Source: Pseudomonadota bacterium (GTDB taxonomy: Bacteria > Pseudomonadota > Gammaproteobacteria > Burkholderiales > Nitrosomonadaceae). From it: DNA of 64,000 nt. Of this stretch, positions 37,031 to 46,532 are shown piece by piece. The stretch is taken from positions 18,453 to 82,452 of the forward strand of contig JAFEGA010000019.1 in the NCBI GenBank assembly GCA_018240285.1, written 5' to 3'. The notes under the pieces were generated by a model, which worked only from the letters and a program-made list of their open reading frames with translations, ran no database searches and had not been told where the DNA came from. The stretch's first letter is position 1, and each line of letters opens with the position of its first letter. The translations under genes and the position numbers were made by a program.

Positions 37031-37289
37031 AAATTTTCTTCTCCGTATTTGTAGCCAATCGTGCTGATATGATTCTAATCGTATCATCGCTTTCCGTATG
37101 CGCCACCGCGAGTAAACGTCCTTGGGAAGAAATGCCGAATGTTACATATCGCTCTTCGTTTTCCGAATGATCGGGATCATGAGTAGTCGCAGAAAATACA
37201 TCGCGCAATGCGCTGGATGCTTCTTCAAAAGTGACACCATGTTTACGATGGTTAAGCGCAGCTTTCTTGGCATTCCACTCAAAGTGCAT
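37017..37289 (-). CDS. brnT: BrnT-type ribonuclease toxin
   Basis: A 90-residue toxin of the RelE fold. FEWNAKKAALNHRKHGVTFE (about 3-22), EASSALRDVF, then EERYVTFGISSQGRLLAVAH (about 45-64) and IRIISARLATNTEKKIYEE are standard BrnT features. Appears intact. With brnA it forms a complete type II module next to the mfd 3' end. Confidence 0.85.
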   Translation of the reverse strand: MHFEWNAKKAALNHRKHGVTFEEASSALRDVFSATTHDPDHSENEERYVTFGISSQGRLLAVAHTESDDTIRIISARLATNTEKKIYEEG

Positions 37290-37408
37290 AAAGACCGATG
37301 TGCCTCCGCTTTTAATGAAATCGCGTTAGAAAATACTTTCCAACTGACGGTTAAGTTATCACAAAATGGGCCTGAATAGCGTTTCGCAGATGGTTTTTCA
37401 ACGGTCTA

Positions 37409-40400
37409 TTAATTGTTAGCACCCAACTTCTGCATCAATTCCTTAATCCTAATTACCCGCTTATTCACATCCTCAATCTGCACCAGAACTTTCAGCCGGT
37501 CCTGGCCGGAGAGTGAGTATTCGCGGCTGCTTTGGATCAGTTGGATGATTTTTATGGGATCGATGGGCGGGTTGGGGATGAACTGCACTTGGATGCTGTC
37601 GGCGCTGGCGTCGATGCGGGTGATGCCGAGCGGTTTGGCGGCGATGCGCAGGCGGTGGCAGTCGAGCAGGGCGCGCGCGGGGTTGGGCAGCAGGCCGAAG
37701 CGGTCGATCAGTTCGCGTTGCATGTCGTCGAGCTGGTCGTTGTCGGCGCAATTGGCCATGCGTTTGTACAACACCAAGCGTTCGTGAATGTCATGGCAGT
37801 AATCCTCCGGCAGCAGCGCGGGCACGTGCAGGTTGATTTCGGTGGCAACACCCAATGGGTGCTGCATGTCAGGTTCCTTGCCTTGCTTGAGCGATTGGAT
37901 CGCGGTGTCGAGCATGGTGCTGTAGAGGCTGAAACCGATTTCCTGCATTTCGCCGCTTTGCGATTCGGAGAGCACCGCACCGGCGCCGCGGATTTCCAGG
38001 TCGTGCATCGCCAGATAAAAGCCGGAACCCAATTCTTCCATCGCTTGAATCGCTTCCAAGCGTTTTTTCGCTTGCGAACCGAGCGCTTCTTCCGGCGGCG
38101 TCAGCAAATACGCGTAAGCTTGGTGATGCGAGCGCCCAACGCGGCCGCGCAGTTGATGCAGTTGCGCCAGGCCGAATTTGTGCGCTTCGTTGATGATGAT
38201 GGTATTGGCGCTCGGAATATCGATACCGGTTTCGATGATCGTGGTGCACAGCAGAATGTTGAAGCGCTGCTGGTAGAAATCGCGCATCACATGTTCCAGT
38301 TCGCGCTCCGGCATTTGCCCGTGCGCAATGTTGATGCGCGCCTCCGGCAGCAGGCCGCTGAGTTTCTCGTACATCAATTGAATGCTGCTGACTTCGTTGT
38401 GCAGGAAATAAATCTGCCCGCCGCGTTTCAGTTCGCGCAAGCATGCTTCGCGCACGATGCCCATCGAAAAGCTGGTGACGAACGTGCGGATCGCCAAGCG
38501 GCGCTGCGGCGCGGTGGCGATGATGGAGAAATCGCGTAAACCTTCCAGCGACATTGCCAAAGTGCGTGGAATCGGCGTGGCGGTCAGCGTCAGCACGTCG
38601 ACTTCGGCGCGCAGTTTCTTCAGTTGTTCCTTTTGCCGCACGCCGAAGCGGTGTTCCTCGTCGATGATCACCAGCCCGAGATTCTTGAAATGCACGTCTT
38701 TTTGGATCAGTTTGTGCGTGCCAATGATGATGTCGATCTCGCCTTTGGCCAAACCGGTAATCGCTTGCGTTTGCTCCTTGGCGGAACGGAAGCGCGACAA
38801 TTCGGCGATCCGCACCGGCCACTGATCGGCGATCAGACCGAAGCGGTCGGAGAAGTTCTGAAAGTGTTGTTCAGCGAGCAGCGTGGTCGGCACCAGCACC
38901 GCGACTTGCTTGCCGTCCGCCACGGCGATGAACGCGGCGCGCAACGCCACTTCGGTTTTGCCGAAACCGACATCGCCGCAAATCAACCGGTCCATCGGTT
39001 TGCCGGAGGTCAAATCCTCGATCACAGCTTTGATCGCGGCGGCCTGATCCGGCGTTTCCTCGAAGCCGAAACCTTCGGCGAAAGCTTCGTAATCATGTTG
39101 CTGCAATTTAAACTGGTGGCCTTCGCGCGCCGCGCGTTGCGCGTACAGATTCAGCAATTCCGCGGCGGTGTCGCGCACTTGCTGCATTGCCTTGCGCTTA
39201 GCTTTGTCCCATTGGCTGCTGCCGAGCTTGTGCAACGGCGCGGATTCCGGAGCGCCGCCGCTGTAACGGCCGATCAAGTACAGTTGCGACACCGGCACGT
39301 ACAGTTTGTCGCCGCCGTCGTATTCCAGTGCCAAGAACTCGCTCATTTCGCCGGGTTCGCCTTCGCCTACGTCCATACTGACCAGGCCGAGATAGCGGCC
39401 GATACCGTGTTGTTCGTGTACCACCGGGTCGCCCGGTTTGATTTCCGACAAGTCGCGCAGGATGTTGTCGGTCGATGTGGACGATTTGCGCGATTCGCGC
39501 TCGCGGCGGCCGTGCAGGTGCGTGGCGTACAGTTCGCTTTCGGTGATGAAGGCGATCTTCGTGGCTTGGTCGATAAAGCCGGTATGCAGCGGCGCGACGC
39601 CGAGCATGAATGGTTCCTGGCTGTCCAGAAATGCGGCGAAATCCTGGCAAACTACCGGATGCAGATCGTATTGCTGCAGATACTCGGCGACCAGTTCGCG
39701 CCGTCCCAAGCTTTCCGCCAATAACAACACCCGTCCGCCGCTCATTTTGAATTGCGCGGCAAATACCGCCAGTTTCTCCAGCGGATTTTCTGCGTGCCGG
39801 TTGACTTGCACCGGCGACAGCGGCGCGCTGGTGTTCTCGCCGGTGACTTTGACATCCTGCGGTTTGACCAGCAGCTCAACACGTGCATACGGTTTGATAG
39901 AGCCGAAAAAATGATCGCCGGACAGGAACAGCTCGGTGGGCGGCAACAGCGGCCGGTCGCTGTCGCCGCGCATCAACTGGTAGCGCGATTGCGTGTCGCG
40001 CCAGAATTCATCGATCACCGGACGGACATCATGGTGTAAACAAAGTAATGTATTGTCCGGCAGATAATCGAACAGCGTCGCGGTTTGCTCGAAAAACAGC
40101 GGCAAGTAGTATTCGATCCCGGCGGGCGTGCCGCCTTTGCTGATGTCTTTGTAAATTTGCTTTTTCGATGGATCGCCCTCGAATTGCTCGCGGAATTTAC
40201 CGCGAAAGAACGTGCGTCCGGCTTCGTCGAGCGGAAATTCGCGTGCCGGCAGCAAGCGGATTTCCCTGACCGGATAGACGCTGCGCTGGGTGTCGACATC
40301 AAAGGTGCGGATGGTGTCGATGTCGTTGTCCATCAGGTCGATGCGGTACGGCAGCGGACTGCCCATTGGGTACAAATCGATCAAGCCGCCGCGCACGCTG

Positions 40401-40876
40401 TACTCTCCAGGAGAAAACACCTGCGTGACGTGCGAATAACCGGCCAGCGTCAGTTGACTGCGTAATGCGGCGACGTCCAGCATTTCGCCCTGTTTGAGGA
40501 AAAACGTATGCGCGGCGAGGTACTCGCGTGGCAGCATGCGGTACAGTGCGGTGGTCAGCGGGGCGATCAATACGTCGCACGCGCCGGTCATCACTTGATA
40601 GAGCGTCGCCAGCCGTTCGGATACGAGATCGTGATGCGGCGAGAATGTGTCGTACGGTAGCGTTTCCCAGTCTGGCAGTAAATGCACCCTCAAATCAGGG
40701 GCGAAGTAAGGAATCTCTTCCAGCAGGCGTTGTGCATCCAGTGCATTGGCGGTGATGATGGCGGCCGGTTTGGCTTGTTGCGCTAATTGCGCGAGGAATA
40801 ACGCATCGCCGGAACCGGCGAAGTCCGCGTAGCGCGCGATGGCGCCCGGTGCGGGTAAAGTCAGTTTTTGTTGCAT
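37409..40876 (-). CDS. mfd: Transcription-repair coupling factor
   Basis: Removes RNA polymerase stalled at DNA damage and recruits UvrA. From ATG 40876 the protein has 1155 residues, the normal length. In order: UvrB-homology region, RNA-polymerase interacting domain with the segment VVHEQHGIGRYLGL, the translocase with Walker A GDVGFGKTEVALRAAF (about 635), DEEHRFGVRQKE, the ATP-coupling motifs LTATPIPRTLAMSL and HQLRGRVGRS, and the C-terminal regulatory domain. A duplicate of its 3' end lies downstream at 36555. Confidence 0.95.
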   Translation of the reverse strand: MQQKLTLPAPGAIARYADFAGSGDALFLAQLAQQAKPAAIITANALDAQRLLEEIPYFAPDLRVHLLPDWETLPYDTFSPHHDLVSERLATLYQVMTGACDVLIAPLTTALYRMLPREYLAAHTFFLKQGEMLDVAALRSQLTLAGYSHVTQVFSPGEYSVRGGLIDLYPMGSPLPYRIDLMDNDIDTIRTFDVDTQRSVYPVREIRLLPAREFPLDEAGRTFFRGKFREQFEGDPSKKQIYKDISKGGTPAGIEYYLPLFFEQTATLFDYLPDNTLLCLHHDVRPVIDEFWRDTQSRYQLMRGDSDRPLLPPTELFLSGDHFFGSIKPYARVELLVKPQDVKVTGENTSAPLSPVQVNRHAENPLEKLAVFAAQFKMSGGRVLLLAESLGRRELVAEYLQQYDLHPVVCQDFAAFLDSQEPFMLGVAPLHTGFIDQATKIAFITESELYATHLHGRRERESRKSSTSTDNILRDLSEIKPGDPVVHEQHGIGRYLGLVSMDVGEGEPGEMSEFLALEYDGGDKLYVPVSQLYLIGRYSGGAPESAPLHKLGSSQWDKAKRKAMQQVRDTAAELLNLYAQRAAREGHQFKLQQHDYEAFAEGFGFEETPDQAAAIKAVIEDLTSGKPMDRLICGDVGFGKTEVALRAAFIAVADGKQVAVLVPTTLLAEQHFQNFSDRFGLIADQWPVRIAELSRFRSAKEQTQAITGLAKGEIDIIIGTHKLIQKDVHFKNLGLVIIDEEHRFGVRQKEQLKKLRAEVDVLTLTATPIPRTLAMSLEGLRDFSIIATAPQRRLAIRTFVTSFSMGIVREACLRELKRGGQIYFLHNEVSSIQLMYEKLSGLLPEARINIAHGQMPERELEHVMRDFYQQRFNILLCTTIIETGIDIPSANTIIINEAHKFGLAQLHQLRGRVGRSHHQAYAYLLTPPEEALGSQAKKRLEAIQAMEELGSGFYLAMHDLEIRGAGAVLSESQSGEMQEIGFSLYSTMLDTAIQSLKQGKEPDMQHPLGVATEINLHVPALLPEDYCHDIHERLVLYKRMANCADNDQLDDMQRELIDRFGLLPNPARALLDCHRLRIAAKPLGITRIDASADSIQVQFIPNPPIDPIKIIQLIQSSREYSLSGQDRLKVLVQIEDVNKRVIRIKELMQKLGANN

Positions 40877-41148
40877 TTTTAATAGTGTTGCCTTGCTTGT
40901 GCTAAAAATCACAGTCCGCAACACTGCTTCTCGGTCAAAATTTGCATATTATATGCCAGTTCCAAACCGCCTTATTCAGTGCAAACAGTGATGAACATGG
41001 CGGCACGGGGATTAGCGCTGGATTTTATGGTTTCTTTGCGGTTTGAATTTATCGGCAAACGATACTATTCTTATTACCTATGTAATTAATATTAAAATTG
41101 ATTTGTAAAAATTGCTGACTGGGGAATAGTTGGTCTGAGAGAAAAGAA

Positions 41149-41982
41149 ATGAGCGCTTTTATAAAACTGAGTTCAGGACTGATGGAGCAAAGAATGATTC
41201 TATGCGCTTGTAGAATCATTGCGTTTGTTTGCCTGACTTCACCAGTTTATGCGCAAAACACTTCTGCTACGCTATTAACGGAAGAGAATCAGCAAAAAAT
41301 CGAATTGGCCGTGTGGAAATATGCAGTGGATACACCGCTGCTGCTGAAAACAATCGATTGGCTTCGTGAATTGACAAAACACTCCCCGGAGTCTACTGCG
41401 ATTGCCGAGCTTTCCCGCTTGCAATTTATGGAGGCGCAGCTTGAGCGCAACAAGAACCGCCGCATTCAGTTGTTCGAGAATTGCGTTGCCGTAGCCGACC
41501 GCGCGCTTGCGCTGAATAAGAACGATGTGCGCGGATTGTTCTGGAAAGCCGCGGCGATGGGAAAAATGGCCGAAGACAGCGGTATTGTGAATGCCTTGCG
41601 CATGATCCGGCCAATGGAAAATTTGCTGCTCAAGGTGGTCGCATTGGATGAAAAATACGAGAACGCCGGGGCGCACCGCGCATTGGGCCGCATCTATCAC
41701 AAATTACCTGGATTCCCGATCAGTTTCGGCAGTGATCAAAAAGCCCTGATGCACTTGAAACGGGCGCATGAACTGTTTCCGCGCGATGTCATCACGCGCG
41801 CTTTTTACGCCGAGCTGCTGTATGACATCGGCCGGAAGGAAGAAGCGCGCAAGCATGCGGATTTCGTGCTAGCAACCCCGATTGCCGACGAAGATGCGCT
41901 GGAATTTGCCGAGTATGTCGATATTGCGCTGGGCGTGATCAATAAAACCGGTGGCTCCAAATTTACAGTAGGCAATAACTAG
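41149..41982 (+). CDS. Secreted TPR-like protein
   Basis: A 277-residue protein with an export signal; ATG at 41194 may be the real start because the earlier residues are not signal-like (ILCACRIIAFVCLTSPVYAQ is). The rest is all helical with tetratricopeptide-like repeats, e.g. NRRIQLFENCVAVADRALAL and ALMHLKRAHELFPRDV. It resembles periplasmic TatT-like TPR proteins. Its stop codon TAG (41980-41982) is formed with the first bases of the adjacent MITE. Confidence 0.65.
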   Translation: MSAFIKLSSGLMEQRMILCACRIIAFVCLTSPVYAQNTSATLLTEENQQKIELAVWKYAVDTPLLLKTIDWLRELTKHSPESTAIAELSRLQFMEAQLERNKNRRIQLFENCVAVADRALALNKNDVRGLFWKAAAMGKMAEDSGIVNALRMIRPMENLLLKVVALDEKYENAGAHRALGRIYHKLPGFPISFGSDQKALMHLKRAHELFPRDVITRAFYAELLYDIGRKEEARKHADFVLATPIADEDALEFAEYVDIALGVINKTGGSKFTVGNN

Positions 41983-42126
41983 GGAAGCTCTGAAAAAGGT
42001 AGCGAGCGATGGTCAGGCAAGGCGGAATCAGGCGAAAAAGCGCAGTTTACGAGGTGTAAATGAGCATTTTGAGCCTGATTTCAAAACATAGCCTGACCGA
42101 GTGCAGTAGTTTTTCAGAGCTTCCCT
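41981..42126. mobile_element. MITE copy D (146 bp, best conserved)
   Basis: Terminal inverted repeats AGGGAAGCTCTGAAAAA/TTTTTCAGAGCTTCCCT, 17 bases and perfect, flanked by CTAG/TA. The inside has GGTAGCGAGCGATGGTCAGG, AGCGCAGTTTACGAGG and GAGCATTTTGAGCCTGATT. No ORF. TA flanks and size are typical of elements moved by IS630/Tc1-type transposases. The remaining gap to 42299 shows nothing. Confidence 0.82.
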
Positions 42127-42299
42127 AGAACCTTGCTAGACCGCTGCTTATTATTGCTCGCAAAGCTACCCTAACTCCCTCCTTATCGCCAAACTGCAGA
42201 ACAAATGCTGCAGCTGGTTTACTTTTTTGCTTCGACTCGCTTCCACACCGGTCAAATCAGCTACACTAACGTATCTATCCAATCTTCCATCAAACTTTT

Positions 42300-42899
42300 A
42301 TGTCAGAAACAGTGATTGATTTGATCCGCCACGGTCAACCCGCTGGCGGACGCCGTTACCGCGGCCACGGTGTGGACGATCCGCTGAGCGAGAAAGGGTG
42401 GTCGCAAATGTGGCATGCCGTCGGCAGCTACAATGATTGGAACCACATCATCACTTCCCCGTTGCAGCGCTGCCAGGCGTTTGCCTTTGCGCTCGGTGGA
42501 CGCCATCAGATCGAGGTCACGATTGAATCGCGCTTCAAGGAAGTCGGGTTTGGCGTGTGGGAAGGATTGAGTCACGACGACATCAAAATCGGCCGCGTAG
42601 CGGAATATCAGGCTTTCTTGCGCGATCCGGTCAACCGGCGCCCGGACGGCGCGGAGCCGCTCGAGGATTTTATGCAACGTGCCGGTTGCGCTTATGAAGA
42701 AGTTATCGAACGCCATCGCGGCAGCCATGTCCTGATCGTCGCACATGCCGGTGTGATGCGCGCGATTATCGCCAGAACCGTGCATGCCTCACCGGCCGGA
42801 CTGTATCGCATCAAAATCAGTAACGGCGGCATCACGCGCATCCGGGAAACTGCGGAAGGTGGTGTGCTGGAGCTGTTGAACGGGAAACTGCCAATCTGA
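42300..42899 (+). CDS. Histidine phosphatase family protein
   Basis: Phosphoglycerate-mutase-like phosphatase, 199 residues. The phosphorylated histidine is in LIRHGQPAGG (about 8-17), the acid in FKEVGFGVWEGLSHDD (about 79-94), and the second catalytic histidine in VLIVAHAGVMRAI (about 141). It resembles alpha-ribazole phosphatases (CobC), but no cobalamin genes are nearby, so the substrate is open. Confidence 0.82.
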   Translation: MSETVIDLIRHGQPAGGRRYRGHGVDDPLSEKGWSQMWHAVGSYNDWNHIITSPLQRCQAFAFALGGRHQIEVTIESRFKEVGFGVWEGLSHDDIKIGRVAEYQAFLRDPVNRRPDGAEPLEDFMQRAGCAYEEVIERHRGSHVLIVAHAGVMRAIIARTVHASPAGLYRIKISNGGITRIRETAEGGVLELLNGKLPI

Positions 42900-42967
42900 C
42901 AAATTGCTATTGACTCAAGACCGGCAGATTCCTATTCACTAATTCTCCTGGGTTGATAAAGATTGAA

Positions 42968-43297
42968 TCAAGGTGTGCAGTTTTTGTTGTTATAAAGTGT
43001 AGTCAGTGCACTTCTTCTGTCATTGACTAATCGTGTGGCCTCGCCAGCGTCATAATAGGTATAGGCCAAACCCGGCAGCCAAAAAAGCGCGCTGGCAACA
43101 TTGGTTCCTGTAACTCCTTTTTTTGATTCGATATCTGCTTCCGCCTTATCAAGCTTCGCCATTTCTGCTTTGATGGCGTCGCAGGAAAGATTATGATCAC
43201 CGGGCTGTACTACTTGTATTTTTTGCGATGTTGCACAACCCAACAAAAATCCGCTCGTGATAGCAATTAGAACTGCACTTTTTAAAGGTAGTGACAT
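42968..43297 (-). CDS. Small hypothetical lipoprotein
   Basis: A 109-residue protein with a lipoprotein signal (about 1-21, lipobox LLGC). The mature part has two further cysteines and a helical segment with a hydrophobic stretch (VASALFWLPGLAYTYY) like other small proteobacterial outer-membrane lipoproteins. The function is unknown. Confidence 0.65.
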   Translation of the reverse strand: MSLPLKSAVLIAITSGFLLGCATSQKIQVVQPGDHNLSCDAIKAEMAKLDKAEADIESKKGVTGTNVASALFWLPGLAYTYYDAGEATRLVNDRRSALTTLYNNKNCTP

Positions 43298-43467
43298 TGT
43301 TACACTCCATTTGGCCGCCGAAGGTGCGTATTAGTAGTCGAGGCGGAATTCAACTACGCGCAAGAATAATGATGTTATCAATTCAGCAAAAAGCGATACT
43401 AGTCCGCTTCCAGCACTTTGATGATGTCGCACTTTTCGTTATCGGTGAGTCATCATGAACGATGCGG

Positions 43468-44727
43468 TTAAATCAGCACCAGCAGCGCCGCGCCGACTCC
43501 CGCCGCGGTGGCCAGCATGTCGTAAACGCACAGTCTTGCCAGCGCCGGGGTGCCGATGAAAAAAATCAAACCGAGTTTGAAACCGACATTGGAAATGAAC
43601 GCCAGCGAGATCGCGGTGATCGCTTGCGCGGCCTCCAGTTTGCCGTGTTCGTAAAAGTGCAGGCTGGAAAGCGTGATGGCGGCGGTATCGGTGAGGCCGG
43701 AGACCAGTGCGACAGCGTATAGTCCGCTGCTGCCGGCGATGTCGGATAGCCAGGCGGAGAAAAGCAATACGCTGCCGTAAATCAATCCGAAAGCCGCAGC
43801 GGCGCGGATTTCCGCGGGATTTTTGATTTCCGGCAGCGTCACTTCATACTGCTGGCTGAGTTTGCGCCAGCCGAATATCATGACGGCCGCGCCGGCCAGA
43901 AAACCGCAGCCCAGCACTGGCAGCAATTGCGGCAATATAACCGGGGAAGCGGCAGCGGCGAGAATGGTCAAGCGCAGCAATACCGTCAGGTTGGCGATCA
44001 GAATGACGGTCACGGCCAGGTTCGTGAAACTTTCGTTTTCCATGCTGCGGCGCGCGTAAACCAGCGTCGTGGCGGTGCTGGACACCAAGCCGCCGAACAG
44101 GCCCAGCACCGCGCCGTGGCGTTGACCGATCAATTGCAGCGCCACGTAACCGACCAAACTGACACCCGAGATCAATACCACCATCAGCCAGATCTGGTAG
44201 GGGTTGAGAGCCTCGTAAGGTCCCATATTTTTGTCCGGCAAGATGGGCAGGACGATGAACGTCAGCACGCCGAATTGCAGCATGGAAATTAAATCGCGGC
44301 GGCTGAGCTTTTCGGTGATGCCGTGCAATTCCGCTTTGAAATACAACAATACTGTGGTGATAATAGCGAGCATGATCGCCAGCGTGCCGTTACCGTACCA
44401 GACCGAAGCACCCAAGCCGTAGCACACCAAAATCGCGGCAATCGTCGTGGTGCCGGGGTCGGCGCTGTCATCCTTGACGCGCGAATACGCAGCCACCATC
44501 ATCAGACCGACGATGAATAAACCGCCCAGCAGCAGCCAGGGCGTGGCTTTTTCCGACAGCATCGCGGCCAGCGTGCCGAACATTGCGACCAATGCGAATG
44601 TTCGCAATCCCGCGCGCGATCCCGGGCTGCGCTCGCGTTCCAGTCCGATCAGCAAACCGATCGCCAGGCTGGTCATGAAGTGCGGCAATGCCGCCAGTTC
44701 GCCGTTCAAGGTAAATTCAGTGTGCAT
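43468..44727 (-). CDS. MgtC/SapB-DUF4010 family membrane protein
   Basis: A 419-residue inner-membrane protein with about twelve helices. The N-terminal third is MgtC-like (LAIGLLIGLERERSPGSRAGL, about 22-42, and RTFALVAMFG), and the remainder is DUF4010 (LGLFGGLVSSTATTLVYARRS, about 202). MgtC-like domains have been tied to Mg2+ and ATP homeostasis. It overlaps the end of recJ by 11 bases, so the two genes are cotranscribed. Confidence 0.83.
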   Translation of the reverse strand: MHTEFTLNGELAALPHFMTSLAIGLLIGLERERSPGSRAGLRTFALVAMFGTLAAMLSEKATPWLLLGGLFIVGLMMVAAYSRVKDDSADPGTTTIAAILVCYGLGASVWYGNGTLAIMLAIITTVLLYFKAELHGITEKLSRRDLISMLQFGVLTFIVLPILPDKNMGPYEALNPYQIWLMVVLISGVSLVGYVALQLIGQRHGAVLGLFGGLVSSTATTLVYARRSMENESFTNLAVTVILIANLTVLLRLTILAAAASPVILPQLLPVLGCGFLAGAAVMIFGWRKLSQQYEVTLPEIKNPAEIRAAAAFGLIYGSVLLFSAWLSDIAGSSGLYAVALVSGLTDTAAITLSSLHFYEHGKLEAAQAITAISLAFISNVGFKLGLIFFIGTPALARLCVYDMLATAAGVGAALLVLI

Positions 44728-46504
44728 CGCCGGTCACCGGGTTATCTGCATGAAAGCAATGTTCCAGCAGGAATTGCAAGGAAGTTTTGCCATTATATTC
44801 GTTGATCTGTAAGCGATAAACCGCGTCGATGACGTCTGGCAGCGGATCGCTATGGAAAAACAGGATACCGTCGTAAATTTCATCCGATTTGCGCACGGCT
44901 TGCAGTGCATGACCGGTACTTGCGGGGTGCAATTTTCTCAATTTCAGTTTCAGATGTTTTTCACCGACAATGCGCTGGCTTTCGACGTAAAACCGTGCCG
45001 TGAAGGATGGCTGCGGAAAGCCTTGTCCCCACACTTGCCGCTCGAGCATTTCCGCCAGTTCCAGTTTGATGTCGGAAAGCTCCAGATCGCCGTCGGTTTC
45101 GATCACGCGCGTCAAATCGGCTGGTGTCAGCAGCGTTTGCGCAACCTGCTCGAACGCCGCGCGGAATACTTCAAAATCGTCGCCATGAATAGTCAATCCG
45201 GCTGCGGCGGCGTGACCGCCGAATTTGCGGATCAGATTGGGATGTTGTTTGGACACCAGATCCAAGGCATCGCGCAGGTGAAAGCCGTTGATCGACCGCC
45301 CCGAACCTTTGATTTCCCCGTCGTTACCGGGTGCGAAAATGATCACCGGACGATGATATTTGTCCTTGATGCGCGATGCGAGGATGCCGATCACGCCTTG
45401 GTGCCAGTCGTGATCGAACAGGCAAATGCTGTAGGTGTTTTGGATATCCGGCTGGCATGTTTTGAGCGTATTTTCAAGCTTGGCGAGCGCGCTTTCCTGC
45501 ATAGTCGATTCGATTTCGCGCCGTTGCCGGTTCAACTCGTCCAACTGTTTGGCGATTTCGGCGGCGTATGCTTCGTCGTCGGTAATCAGGCATTCGATGC
45601 CGAGCGACATATCGTCCAGCCGCCCGGCGGCGTTGAGGCGCGGCCCCAGCATGAAACCCAGCTCGTACGTGGAAATCTGCCGGACATCGCGCCGCGATAC
45701 CTGCATCAGCGCATTGATACCGGCGCACGCCTTGCCCTTGCGGATGCGCTGCAAACCTTGCTGCACCAGAATGCGGTTGTTGCTGTCCAGTTTGACGACA
45801 TCGGCGACGGTTCCCAGTGCGACTAGATCGAGAAAAGCCGCCAGATTCGGTTCCGGCAATTCAGCGGTGAAGGCGCCGCGCTGCCGTAGTTCCGCGCGTA
45901 GCGCCAGCATCAAGTAGAAAATGACACCCACCCCGGCGATATTCTTGCTGGGAAATGGGCAGCCGGGTTGATTGGGATTGACGATCGTCAGCGCGTCGGG
46001 CAATTGGTCGCCAGGCAAATGATGATCGGTGATCACCACCGGCATGCCGAGCCGGTTGGCTTCAGCGACGCCGTCGACGCTGGCGATGCCGTTGTCGACC
46101 GTGATCAGGATGTCCGGTTGCTTGGTTTCGTGCGCCAATCGCACGATTTCCGGCGTCAGGCCGTAGCCGAATTCGAACCGGTTCGGCACCAGATAATCGA
46201 CGATGGCACCAAATTTGCGCAAAATGCGTATGCCGGTGGCGCAGGCGGTCGCGCCGTCGGAATCGTAATCGGCAATGATCAGCAGGCGTTTTTTGGCTGC
46301 GATGGCATCTGCCAGCAAAGTTGCCGTTGCGGTGATATTTTTCAGTTGCCCGAACGGGATCAGGTGCGTCAGTTCGGTTTCGAGCTGAGCGGAGTTTTCG
46401 ATGCCGCGTGCCGCATAAATGCGCGCCAGTACCGGCGGTAATCCGCTGCCGCTGAGTGCTTGGAATATTTGCGCGTCATACGGGCGGATAGTGATTTTGG
46501 ACAT
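44717..46504 (-). CDS. recJ: Single-stranded-DNA-specific exonuclease RecJ
   Basis: 5'-3' exonuclease of recombination and mismatch repair. 595 residues, near the usual size. Metal motifs are IIADYDSDGA (Asp79, Asp81), TVDNGI (Asp137) and VITDHHLPG (DHH at 160-162), and the DHHA1 part carries GGHAAAAGLTI (about 430). It lies downstream of the corC gene on the minus strand. Confidence 0.93.
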   Translation of the reverse strand: MSKITIRPYDAQIFQALSGSGLPPVLARIYAARGIENSAQLETELTHLIPFGQLKNITATATLLADAIAAKKRLLIIADYDSDGATACATGIRILRKFGAIVDYLVPNRFEFGYGLTPEIVRLAHETKQPDILITVDNGIASVDGVAEANRLGMPVVITDHHLPGDQLPDALTIVNPNQPGCPFPSKNIAGVGVIFYLMLALRAELRQRGAFTAELPEPNLAAFLDLVALGTVADVVKLDSNNRILVQQGLQRIRKGKACAGINALMQVSRRDVRQISTYELGFMLGPRLNAAGRLDDMSLGIECLITDDEAYAAEIAKQLDELNRQRREIESTMQESALAKLENTLKTCQPDIQNTYSICLFDHDWHQGVIGILASRIKDKYHRPVIIFAPGNDGEIKGSGRSINGFHLRDALDLVSKQHPNLIRKFGGHAAAAGLTIHGDDFEVFRAAFEQVAQTLLTPADLTRVIETDGDLELSDIKLELAEMLERQVWGQGFPQPSFTARFYVESQRIVGEKHLKLKLRKLHPASTGHALQAVRKSDEIYDGILFFHSDPLPDVIDAVYRLQINEYNGKTSLQFLLEHCFHADNPVTGDAH

Positions 46505-46532
46505 GCGAAAGCGGGAACGTGATCAATATCCA

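Noticed and set aside
38624..39724. A 366-codon open frame opposite mfd
   Set aside because: Antisense shadow caused by codon bias of the GC-rich mfd gene; translation is low in structure and unlike any known family.
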